Assembly: GCF_013265555.1 (NCBI RefSeq)
Contig: NZ_CP041345.1
Location: 2,464,581-2,528,580 of the forward strand
Direction of reading: 5' to 3'
Origin: Tenuifilum thalassicum
GTDB taxonomy: Bacteria; Bacteroidota; Bacteroidia; Bacteroidales; Tenuifilaceae
Length of the DNA: 64,000 nt
Made by a program: the position numbers and the translations under genes. Below are positions 8,236 to 15,317 of the stretch, in pieces. The notes below the pieces were generated by a model. It saw only the letters and a list, made by a program, of their open reading frames with translations. It made no database searches and was not told the origin of the DNA. The first letter of the stretch is position 1. Each line of letters begins with the position of its first letter.

Positions 8236-10092
8236 CTATTCCGTTACATGCTTTATAGCATCAATAATGTATTTAATACCTTGAATACCTTGGTTTTTGT
8301 TGTAATCATCTTCTATTAAACTTTTGACATTTTCTTTATCATCCAATATTAGTTTTGCAAACCATTGAGCGGTTATTGATTTGGATGCTTGGTTATTATT
8401 TAATGGCTTATAAATATTATATGCCCGTTTATAAATATCAGCTTCATTAAACATTGAGTCATCAGAGTCGCTTAAAATGTTTCTTAACTCGTCATTGTCT
8501 ATCCAATTATCTCTTGTGCATTTTCTTGCTATTTGAATTGCTTTATGCATATAGATATAAAGATTTCCAAGCGCAATGTCAAATTCTAATGTTTTATATG
8601 GTGATGTGAAAACTTTAATATTTCCATCTTGTGAGTTAAACTTGTCTTCAATTTTTTTTCGTTCTTGATTAATATCTTGTCCACTCTTTAAATTTCCATT
8701 CTCATCAATTTTCATATCCAAATCAGTTATGATGGCTACTTTTATAGGCAAAGAAGAACCATTTTTTTGTTTAAAAATATTAGCATATCGCAGTAATGCT
8801 TTGCTTCCAACATTTACGATAGATACACCATATTTATGTAATGGGCGATAAATTATTTCTGCGATAGTTGGAATAATTAAATTTTCGGCATCTCCTTCAA
8901 CAATAATTACCCCCTTAGCAAAAAATAAGTTTGCTTTAGTAGCATCTAAAAATCGTTCCAAAAATTGATAATCACTTTCATTTAAGGCAGTTGAATCTTT
9001 ATCTAATGAAAAAACCTTTCCATCAAAACATAATTTTATATATTCAAGTGGAATACTTGAACCGAGCAAAGTACTATGAGTAGTAAATATATACTGAATA
9101 TTTTCATCTTTTTTATTTAATAGCGATTTTAGAACCCTCAATTGTGCTTGCGGGTGTAAATGTGCCTCAAGTTCCTCCACTAATACAAGCCTCAAGCCAT
9201 AATTATTTTCTCTGCTAAGATGAATTAATTCTGCAGCCATATAAAGTAAATTCAACGTTCCGAGGCCGGCCTTGTTTTCTTCTAATACAAGTTCAAGTTT
9301 GCGTAATATGGATTGTAATTCAGCAGGAATTATTTTTATTTGAGGTTCTCTATTATCTTTATTTTCTAAAAATTCCTTGGTTTGGCTGTTGAAAATGTCT
9401 TTAATTTTTTTGCCTCCAACTTCACCACCTTTAATTTCCAATTCAGCATTTGGTTCAAGTTGGTCTTTTTCAAAAAAATTCAATACAAGATTATTTGCAT
9501 ACCCAAAATATTTCTCTAATGGATGTTTTTCATTGTCTTTTTTTACGAAAATACTATGACTTTTTAATATTTGGTATAATCTTGAACGATAACCAGGTGA
9601 TAATTCCATCTCTGCATCGCGCAATGGTTTAAGATATGTAACCCGTAATAAATCCCTTATATTCCCTTCCAAATACTGTCCTTCTTCATCTATACCGGCT
9701 CTAAGGTTTGTAATAATTCGATTTTCTTTATTTGTTGCTGTAAAACTTACTGTTAATTCTGCTTCATTTTTATCATTAAAATGAAGGTATTCTAAAAATT
9801 GAGCCGCTTCATTCACTGAAAATCCAGAAAAAGTTATTTCAATTTTAAATTCTTTGGCTCTTTCTTTGGTAGTTGGATTTTGATAAAAATCTTCATCATC
9901 TAATCTTATGGAGTCATAAGTTTGAGTACCTAAGCAATATCTTATAGCATCAATAATTGTTGTTTTTCCTGAATCATTAGCGCCTATTAACAAGTTTAGT
10001 TTAGAATTAAAATCTAAATTTAATCCAGCTGCTCCATTTGGATTTTCTCCAATGCTACGAAAATTCCAGATTTTTATATTTTTAAAATACAT
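8236..10092 (-). CDS. gajA: GajA: OLD-family ATPase with TOPRIM nuclease domain (Gabija defence)
   Basis: This is the nuclease subunit of Gabija anti-phage defence. The N-terminal ABC-type ATPase has Walker A GANDSGKT (about 37-44) and Walker B/signature region VLVEELEAHLHPQAQ (about 302-315) followed by FTTHSTLLG. The C-terminal TOPRIM domain shows IIVEGDAE (Glu about 398) and the acidic pair in ITDLDMK (about 455-459). The length of 618 residues fits the family. The ATG at 10092 is chosen over an in-frame TTG at 10110 because AAGGAGGGG lies just upstream. That Shine-Dalgarno sequence is itself the last codons of methylase tail C. The frame is intact although gajB is broken, so the system is probably inactive unless gajB is supplied elsewhere. 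Confidence 0.88.
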   Translation of the reverse strand: MYFKNIKIWNFRSIGENPNGAAGLNLDFNSKLNLLIGANDSGKTTIIDAIRYCLGTQTYDSIRLDDEDFYQNPTTKERAKEFKIEITFSGFSVNEAAQFLEYLHFNDKNEAELTVSFTATNKENRIITNLRAGIDEEGQYLEGNIRDLLRVTYLKPLRDAEMELSPGYRSRLYQILKSHSIFVKKDNEKHPLEKYFGYANNLVLNFFEKDQLEPNAELEIKGGEVGGKKIKDIFNSQTKEFLENKDNREPQIKIIPAELQSILRKLELVLEENKAGLGTLNLLYMAAELIHLSRENNYGLRLVLVEELEAHLHPQAQLRVLKSLLNKKDENIQYIFTTHSTLLGSSIPLEYIKLCFDGKVFSLDKDSTALNESDYQFLERFLDATKANLFFAKGVIIVEGDAENLIIPTIAEIIYRPLHKYGVSIVNVGSKALLRYANIFKQKNGSSLPIKVAIITDLDMKIDENGNLKSGQDINQERKKIEDKFNSQDGNIKVFTSPYKTLEFDIALGNLYIYMHKAIQIARKCTRDNWIDNDELRNILSDSDDSMFNEADIYKRAYNIYKPLNNNQASKSITAQWFAKLILDDKENVKSLIEDDYNKNQGIQGIKYIIDAIKHVTE

Positions 10093-10093
10093 A

Positions 10094-10195
10094 CTATTCC
10101 CCTCCTTCAATTATTTTTATTTCTTCATCATTTAATTCATACAGCGAATATACCCAATTATCTATTTCCCTTTCCCACTTGCTCGTATCCACCTT
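10094..10195 (-). pseudogene. Restriction-methylase C-terminal tail fragment C
   Basis: The minus strand reads VDTSKWEREIDNWVYSLYEL then NDEEIKIIEGGE and a TAG one base before the gajA ATG. Upstream it is continuous in frame with palindrome P3 (LSPGPSPLQGEGCPQGRGK). The final GAAGGAGGGG doubles as the gajA ribosome-binding site. Confidence 0.65.
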
Positions 10196-10253
10196 ACCCC
10201 GTCCTTGCGGACACCCCTCTCCTTGCAAAGGAGAGGGGCCGGGGGAGAGGTTA
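10191..10253. repeat. Palindromic interspersed element P3
   Basis: This is another copy of the P2-type palindrome, with inner arms CCCCTCTCCTTG / CAAAGGAGAGGGG. It sits between DUF559 copy 2 and tail C and overlaps the DUF559 stop. Confidence 0.8.
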
Positions 10254-10607
10254 AATAATTTTTTTGATCTTTTGCAATACATGTTCGATGTTTTTCAACT
10301 CATCATTTCTAATTCGTAAAACTTTTAATCCATGTGATTGAATAATCAAATCTCGCTGTTGGTCATATTCTCTCGTAAAATTATGTATTTCACCATCTAA
10401 TTCTATAACCAACGATTTTTCAGCGCAATAAAAATCGGCTATAAAAAACAAGTATTTACCTTGATAACCGTAAATAATTGGTCTTTGGCGGTAAAATTTT
10501 AAGCCCTCAAATTTTTTATTTCGAAGAACTTCCCACAACTTCATCTCACTGGGAGTTGAGTTTCTTCGTAGTTGTCGAGCTAATATAGTTATATCTGATT
10601 TTTTCAT
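10251..10607 (-). CDS. DUF559 domain protein, copy 2 (VSR/REase-like fold)
   Basis: An intact 118-residue small protein of the DUF559 family: LARQLRRNSTPSEMKLWEVL, then GLKFYRQRPIIYGYQGKYLF, FIADFYCAEKSLVIELDG and QQRDLIIQSHGLKVLRIRN. The FIADFY...LVIELDG block is the (D)-ExK-like core of the VSR/restriction-endonuclease fold, which suggests DNA cleavage or nicking; no activity has been firmly set for the family. It starts at a good ATG and is flanked on both sides by palindromes P3 and P4, between restriction-methylase tails. It is the intact counterpart of the pseudogene at 4701-5067. Confidence 0.8.
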   Translation of the reverse strand: MKKSDITILARQLRRNSTPSEMKLWEVLRNKKFEGLKFYRQRPIIYGYQGKYLFFIADFYCAEKSLVIELDGEIHNFTREYDQQRDLIIQSHGLKVLRIRNDELKNIEHVLQKIKKII

Positions 10608-10620
10608 TTATCCTGTTTTA

Positions 10621-10684
10621 CCACCTCACCCCGTCCTTTCGGACACCCCTCTCCTTTTGTAGGAGAGGGGCCGGGGGTGAGGTT
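10621..10684. repeat. Palindromic interspersed element P4
   Basis: A full copy with outer arms CCACCTCACCCC / GGGGTGAGGT and inner arms ACCCCTCTCCT / AGGAGAGGGG. It lies between the DUF559 start and tail D. Confidence 0.8.
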
Positions 10685-10773
10685 TTATCCCTCAATTATT
10701 CTTATCTCCTCCTCCGTTAAATCATACAACTGGTATACTAACCTGTCTATTTCCCTTTCGCACTCGCTTGTAA
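10685..10773 (-). pseudogene. Restriction-methylase C-terminal tail fragment D
   Basis: The minus strand reads TSECEREIDRLVYQLYDLTE then EEIRIIEG and a stop. This is a fourth version of the same C-terminal helix pair, bounded by P4 and P5. Confidence 0.6.
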
Positions 10774-10837
10774 CCACCTCACCCCGCCCTTGCGGGCACC
10801 CCTCTCCTTGCAAAGGAGAGGTGAAGTAGGTGAGGTT
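10774..10837. repeat. Palindromic interspersed element P5 (diverged)
   Basis: The left half is canonical (CCACCTCACCCCGCCC). The right half has drifted (GAGAGGTGAAGTAGGTGAGG). Confidence 0.75.
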
Positions 10838-10916
10838 TTATCCTTCAAGTATCCCTTTTCTTCCTCAGTTAAGTTATACATTTGACAAGCAATCTCATCT
10901 GTCACTTTCTCAATTA
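10838..10916 (-). pseudogene. Restriction-methylase C-terminal tail fragment E (diverged)
   Basis: The minus strand reads VTDEIACQMYNLTEEEKGYL, a diverged relative of the EID-x-VYxLYxLTEEE tail. The frame runs on into palindrome P5. Confidence 0.45.
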
Positions 10917-10991
10917 TTTCTCCGTGTATCTCTGAGTTTCTCTGTGGTGAGTATTTTTTCACCACAGAGAGCACGGAGGGGCACAGAGACT
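10917..10991. repeat. Inverted repeat of the CTCTGTGGTGA / TCACCACAGAG type
   Basis: The arms CTCTGTGGTGA (10939-10949) and TCACCACAGAG (10959-10969) face each other across a short AT-rich loop. Outer arms CTCCGTG and CACGGAGG are also present, giving an imperfect long hairpin. It separates tails E and F and is a second, unrelated palindrome family in the island. Confidence 0.65.
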
Positions 10992-11095
10992 TTATTTTTC
11001 ACCTTCCACTATCCTCACCTCTTCCGACATTTCATACAACGAATATAATTAATTACCCATTTCCTGCTGCTTGGCTTATCCTATTTTATCTACCT
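10984..11095 (-). pseudogene. Restriction-methylase C-terminal tail fragment F (degenerate)
   Basis: The minus strand reads KQQEMGN-stop-LYSLYEMSEEVRIVEGEK then a stop. It follows the tail pattern but contains an internal TAA. It is the copy nearest to ssrA. Confidence 0.5.
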
Positions 11096-11202
11096 GTACT
11101 TAACTGTCCGTACATTAGCTCTGTTGTGTTTCTATAGCTTTTCCAAATGAAATCGGAGCAATAACTTTGAGTTTTAATGGATTTATTGTAATTACTAAAA
11201 AA

Positions 11203-11239
11203 GAAAAACCGACCTAAAACCAGCGCGTTAGATCGGTTT
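11203..11239 (-). terminator. Rho-independent terminator of ssrA
   Basis: The hairpin AAACCGATCTAA ... TTAGGTCGGTTT on the minus strand is followed by a T-rich run, about 25 bases past the tmRNA 3' end. Confidence 0.7.
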
Positions 11240-11262
11240 GAAAAATTTTGGATTAAATGTTG

Positions 11263-11664
11263 TGGAGCTGGAGGGAATCGAACCCTCGTCCAAACAAGGA
11301 ACCAGCCTGCTTTCTACATGCTTAGCCTTTCTTGGATTGTCGGGATTGGCCAGGTGAAAGGCAACCGAACCAATCCTTAACCTTTAGCTGTTTCATCGGG
11401 GTTTAAAGGTGTCGCCCCGACTATCCCTGTTAGGATGGTGCCCCGTATGCCAGAAAAAACAGGGAGGAATTCCTGGCGGGACATCTCGTCCCCGCGCATC
11501 CTTGGCGCAGGGATTAAGCCTTTAGTTCCTTGAACTATTAGGCAGCGAGAGCGAAGTTATTTTCGCCGTTTATTGGTTTGTGCCTGGGATTTACGAGCCA
11601 GAATCACGACGCTCGGCATGCTTACAAGCCCATTCTACTTGCTGTCAAAACCACGTCAGCCCCC
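11263..11664 (-). ncRNA. ssrA: Transfer-messenger RNA (tmRNA)
   Basis: The 402-nt RNA rescues stalled ribosomes together with SmpB (encoded at 20461). The 5' end reads GGGGCTGACGTGG and pairs with the 3' end CAGCTCC plus discriminator A; the T-arm GGTTCGATTCCCTCC is intact. The CCA end is not encoded. The tag frame is GGC GAA AAT AAC TTC GCT CTC GCT GCC TAA (11567 down to 11538), giving GENNFALAA, close to the GENNYALAA/GETNYALAA tags of Porphyromonas and Bacteroides. A TATATTTG promoter lies upstream and a terminator downstream. Confidence 0.95.
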
Positions 11665-11680
11665 CTGGCTGATTGAAGTG

Positions 11681-11688
11681 CAAATATA
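11681..11688 (-). promoter_or_regulatory. -7 promoter element of ssrA (TATATTTG)
   Basis: An exact TAnnTTTG on the minus strand, 17 bases before the mature tmRNA 5' end. Confidence 0.65.
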
Positions 11689-11731
11689 ACACTTATATTT
11701 TAACGAAAATATGTCTACATAGGTTTCTTTT

Positions 11732-11740
11732 ATACCAATT
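11732..11740. repeat. Left 9-bp target duplication of the IS element
   Basis: ATACCAATT directly abuts the left inverted repeat and is repeated at 13177-13185. Confidence 0.85.
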
Positions 11741-13176
11741 CACTACTATCCGACTAAAATACAATTTTAACATTTAATCATTGTAAATGTCTGATAATCA
11801 GTTATTGTGTTTTTAATTTTAAAAAGCCACCCCTAATCTAAAAAGCTATTTTAAGCTGTAATTCGGAGGATGGTGACCCTCTTTTCTTTAGGTACTCCCG
11901 CTTAGTGCTTCGAAGCAGGTCAAATACATCCAGCAAGCTTATCAGGTGTATTCGGATTAATGAAGCCACCACGGAGAATGCCTTTTTTGTTTGGGCCATC
12001 TTCTGGATTACAGTCATCAACAGCTGAGCGATGAGGGTGCACCAAACCTGGGTGCGGATAGCATTCTCGCTCTCGCCATAGAAATAGTGCAGCTGAAAGT
12101 TCTGCTTCATCTTTTTGAATAGAGTCTCGATTCCCCAGCGCTTTTTGTACAGAAAGGCTATTTCTTCGGCTGTGCTTTCCATGCTATTGGATAGGAACTC
12201 ATAGTAACGGTTCTTCTCATCCTGGTAGCACACCTTTTTCAGCTGGAGCTTTGCCTTTACCCGGGTTTGCCTTTTACCATTCTCGTCCTCAGGAAAGTAC
12301 TCCAGCTCAATGATTTCTTCCTTCAGAACCATGGCCTTGCCCTTGACCCTGCCCTGCTCCCGAAGGGTTTCAACCACCGTGTATACCGCATTCTTCTTTA
12401 GCCTGGTTACAAAGTACACCGAGTTGCTGGTCCAAACAGCAAACTGGTGGTAGTAGTTGTACGCCTTGTCAAAAACCACCATGCTGTGCGAAATGAGGTT
12501 CAGCTCCTTCAGGAAGTTCCTGTCGTGAACCTTGGCCTCGGTAATCTTGATAAACCGTCCAACCGACTGAACCGCATCGATAAGCATGTGCACCTTGAGC
12601 CCGCCTTTCTTCTTCCCATCATTCTTGGGGTTGCGGCCTACACCCTTGAGGATATCGCTGAATAGCCGAATCGTCGTTGAATCTATCAGCAGCACCTCCT
12701 TGAACGTAAGACCCAGGGTTCGGCTGTCCGATAAAAAACTTTGATAATGACGTACCAAGCTAAAATATACATCTTCAAAGAACTTGCTGTCGCGGTTGCG
12801 CATCCCGTCGCAGGCTGTACTTTTGGCTGGGGCTTTTGCAAACCCCAGATGGTTAAGCTTGCCGCCCATGGCCCTTAGCCCCTCACATATTTCGGTCATG
12901 GAGTCACAACGGCTGAATATGCCGAAAAGAACCGTTACAAGTTGCGTTTTCGCCTTGAATGCCTTGTAGTAGTAGTCGGCACTGTGCTTATCTACCAAGC
13001 TTTTGATACTTATTGCATCCAAAAGGCCGATAACTTGTTTGAAAATCGGCTGTCCGACAAATTTAATTTCCTTATTTTTGTCCATGTTGTGGTTTTTTAG
13101 CAAAAACAAACTTACAACATGGGGGTGAAACCTTGGGGGAGTAACCCCCTATTTATTTTTTAGTCGTTCAGTAGTG
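11741..13176 (-). mobile_element. IS4-family insertion sequence, complete (1436 bp)
   Basis: The ends are imperfect inverted repeats. The left begins CACTACTATCCGACTAAAA and the right, inverted, begins CACTACTGAACGACTAAAA. One transposase gene fills the element. A 9-bp direct repeat ATACCAATT flanks it, so this is a simple transposition that has not been rearranged since. Confidence 0.9.
11838..13085 (-). CDS. IS4-family DDE transposase
   Basis: A 415-residue transposase that moves the surrounding element by a DDE mechanism. An N-terminal DUF4372-like region (IFKQVIGLLD...) precedes the catalytic core. The core has LLIDSTTIRL (first Asp, about 134), MVVFDKAYNYY (second Asp, about 205) and the IS4 signature YKKRWGIETLFKKMK (Glu about 318, a Y-2-R-3-E-6-K pattern). 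The ATG at 13085 is preferred to the in-frame TTG at 13109. The frame is intact, so the element may still be active. It has clearly higher GC than the neighbouring intergenic sequence. Confidence 0.9.
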   Translation of the reverse strand: MDKNKEIKFVGQPIFKQVIGLLDAISIKSLVDKHSADYYYKAFKAKTQLVTVLFGIFSRCDSMTEICEGLRAMGGKLNHLGFAKAPAKSTACDGMRNRDSKFFEDVYFSLVRHYQSFLSDSRTLGLTFKEVLLIDSTTIRLFSDILKGVGRNPKNDGKKKGGLKVHMLIDAVQSVGRFIKITEAKVHDRNFLKELNLISHSMVVFDKAYNYYHQFAVWTSNSVYFVTRLKKNAVYTVVETLREQGRVKGKAMVLKEEIIELEYFPEDENGKRQTRVKAKLQLKKVCYQDEKNRYYEFLSNSMESTAEEIAFLYKKRWGIETLFKKMKQNFQLHYFYGESENAIRTQVWCTLIAQLLMTVIQKMAQTKKAFSVVASLIRIHLISLLDVFDLLRSTKREYLKKRGSPSSELQLKIAF

Positions 13177-13185
13177 ATACCAATT
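13177..13185. repeat. Right 9-bp target duplication of the IS element
   Basis: ATACCAATT matches 11732-11740 exactly. Confidence 0.85.
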
Positions 13186-13275
13186 ATACTAAGTCATTGC
13201 TGTAATAGCTATCGGGTGTGATATTAGGATCCCTGCTATAAGTAATCATGGGTTAATACACTATTACCAGTTGTT

Positions 13276-15207
13276 TTACTTTACAGCCACCTCAACCCTA
13301 TAATCATCAATAAGGAACTCTCCCTTGCGCTTATTCCAGAATCCTGTTTTAACCGTAACGTTTTGCGAAATATCAACATTGTGTATCACAACATAAAACG
13401 AAATATCGTTCCATTCATCTGGATTTGATTCGTTTGGAGCTCCTATCTCAAAAAGTTCACGCGACGAACTACCATCGGCATCTACCTCAACAAAATATCT
13501 TAAGTTCTCGTCGGATGTTTTTCTGAACTGACGGAATGAAACTTTAAGTTCCAGAGGTGTTGATGGTAAAGGGGTGTCAAGGGTGTCAGAAATCACCAAA
13601 AAGTTCTTTTTGATTTTGGGAATACGATAGTAGGCCGATTGATTTATTTCGGAGGTCGCAATCCTCTCTACATCATTTGGTTTTTCATTATCGAAATCGT
13701 AATGGATAATTGTGGTAAATCGTTTACCTATGCCATTAAACCTGTTGATATTATGTTCTGCAACCGAAGGGTTCGGAGTTACCTTTTTAAATATGGCCAC
13801 AAAGAAAGGTTTACCAAAAACTCTGACCGGGGTTGCTGAATTGAAAACCTCCATCAGTTCTAGTTCCTGTGAATGAAGTAGAGAATCGAATGAGATATCG
13901 TTAATCTCACAAGAAGCAGCGTCAACCACCAGTAAGTCTCCATCGTTTAGCATTCCCAATTGACGATGCGACTCTACTTTAAAGTTCTTTTCGCCTCCAG
14001 GATTTTTCTCTAAAAAGTAAAAAATTGCCGGATCGGTGTAAAATATCTTATTATCACCTAAGCCATTTTCTTTGATATAATTGGCAGCATCGGACAGGGC
14101 CCAGTCGGTTGACGAAAGCGAAATGGGATAGTTCTGAATGGCAAAGGGGATATGAATGATTGATACAAAACCTAAAACAATTGCACCAATGCGAATAAAG
14201 TTTCTTTTGGAGATAATGAAAAACATTTTTGCAAAAAGATATAGTCCGCGAGTTGCCATAACCGCCATGAATGGAACAATTGCAGCCATGTAACGCGATG
14301 CACCTTGGGAGTTGAACATGCCTAGCCACCAACCTACCGACTGAGCTAGAAAGTAAACCACAAACGGCAGAACAACAAGAACAAACTCTTTTGAATACTC
14401 CTTCCGTTCACGGAAATAAAGCCAAAGACCAGCCACCAAGCCGGTAACAAAGAAAATCTCATTAGGTATTCCAAAGTAGCCCGGACTACGAACAACAAAC
14501 TGGCTCAGGCTGCCACTTCCATAAATATGCTTACTCCAAACCGTAACACCATCGAAAAGCCAGAAGAAGCCCTTGCCCGCAATTGCGCCAATTACACTGT
14601 AAACAAGCAATCCGGTTAGCATCAAGGGTATAAACTTAGCCTTACGCCAGCGTAACATATAAACTGCAAATACCGGGAGAAGGATTAAACCATCGAGACG
14701 GATTAATGGCAAAAACGATAAAAGAATGGCTCCCTCAAGAAATCTATTTTTAAGTAGTAAAAAGGTGGAAAGTATTGCAACAAATGCAAACATTATTTCT
14801 GTTGTTCCACCATAAAAACTCATCATAAAAATGGGAGTGAAACTACATATCACAAGAGCCAAAAGTGGGCTCTTCATATTCAGCTCTTCTGCAACTCTAT
14901 ATGCAAAATATCCAGCAAGTATTCCCAATATCACATTTAGCAGCTGAAGCGATTTAAAGCCTAGCAATGCAAATGGTGCAGCAATTAAAGTGAAAAAAGG
15001 ATTAGCCCAGCTGTTTAAGAAATTCTCGGGGTTGGTAAAAGCCCACCTGGCATAAAGGTAGTGTGTTGCCGAGAACGAACCACCAGAAAAACCTGGACTT
15101 AAAACCAAAAAAGTTAAATTAACAGCTAAAATAGCACCAACTAAAAGGTACATTAAGCGTTTTTCGCTAATCGAGTTTGCCGATTTAATGAAATTATCAA
15201 GGTTCAT
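13276..15207 (-). CDS. Multi-pass membrane protein, GT-C glycosyltransferase-like (mannosyltransferase/ArnT-type fold)
   Basis: A 643-residue protein. Roughly ten hydrophobic helices occupy residues 18-365, and a soluble C-terminal region of about 270 residues follows. The first large loop (SGGSFSATHYLYARWAFTNP) and the following SWANPFFTLIAAPF resemble the first periplasmic loop of GT-C enzymes that use polyprenyl-phosphate sugars. Such proteins transfer sugars to lipids or proteins on the outer face of the inner membrane. The C-terminus (FEIGAPNESNPDEWNDISFY) looks like a beta-sandwich domain. No glycan gene cluster surrounds it, so the acceptor cannot be named. Fold assignment is moderate; an uncharacterised membrane protein is the safe fallback. 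Confidence 0.6.
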   Translation of the reverse strand: MNLDNFIKSANSISEKRLMYLLVGAILAVNLTFLVLSPGFSGGSFSATHYLYARWAFTNPENFLNSWANPFFTLIAAPFALLGFKSLQLLNVILGILAGYFAYRVAEELNMKSPLLALVICSFTPIFMMSFYGGTTEIMFAFVAILSTFLLLKNRFLEGAILLSFLPLIRLDGLILLPVFAVYMLRWRKAKFIPLMLTGLLVYSVIGAIAGKGFFWLFDGVTVWSKHIYGSGSLSQFVVRSPGYFGIPNEIFFVTGLVAGLWLYFRERKEYSKEFVLVVLPFVVYFLAQSVGWWLGMFNSQGASRYMAAIVPFMAVMATRGLYLFAKMFFIISKRNFIRIGAIVLGFVSIIHIPFAIQNYPISLSSTDWALSDAANYIKENGLGDNKIFYTDPAIFYFLEKNPGGEKNFKVESHRQLGMLNDGDLLVVDAASCEINDISFDSLLHSQELELMEVFNSATPVRVFGKPFFVAIFKKVTPNPSVAEHNINRFNGIGKRFTTIIHYDFDNEKPNDVERIATSEINQSAYYRIPKIKKNFLVISDTLDTPLPSTPLELKVSFRQFRKTSDENLRYFVEVDADGSSSRELFEIGAPNESNPDEWNDISFYVVIHNVDISQNVTVKTGFWNKRKGEFLIDDYRVEVAVK

Positions 15208-15317
15208 GATAAAATAGTTAAGTTGCTATTGTTTAAAATCTTGCCATGCAATTAGCAATGATATCAAAACATGATATCACCTCGTAAAAATAACACTAAT
15301 ATTGATACCTATAATAT

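Noticed and set aside
10094-10282. 62-codon open frame as a real small gene
   Set aside because: It begins at TTG inside the DUF559 3' end, runs through palindrome P3 and ends in a methylase tail. It is a remnant, though possibly translated.
10747-10974. 75-codon open frame as a gene
   Set aside because: It joins tail E, palindrome P5 and the CTCTGTGGTGA inverted repeat with no recognisable domain.
4690-11100. Island as a complete integrative element
   Set aside because: No integrase and no pair of att-like repeats were found; only a RAYT and short palindromes are present.
12447-12969. Plus-strand frames inside the IS element
   Set aside because: They are antisense to an intact transposase and have no family similarity.
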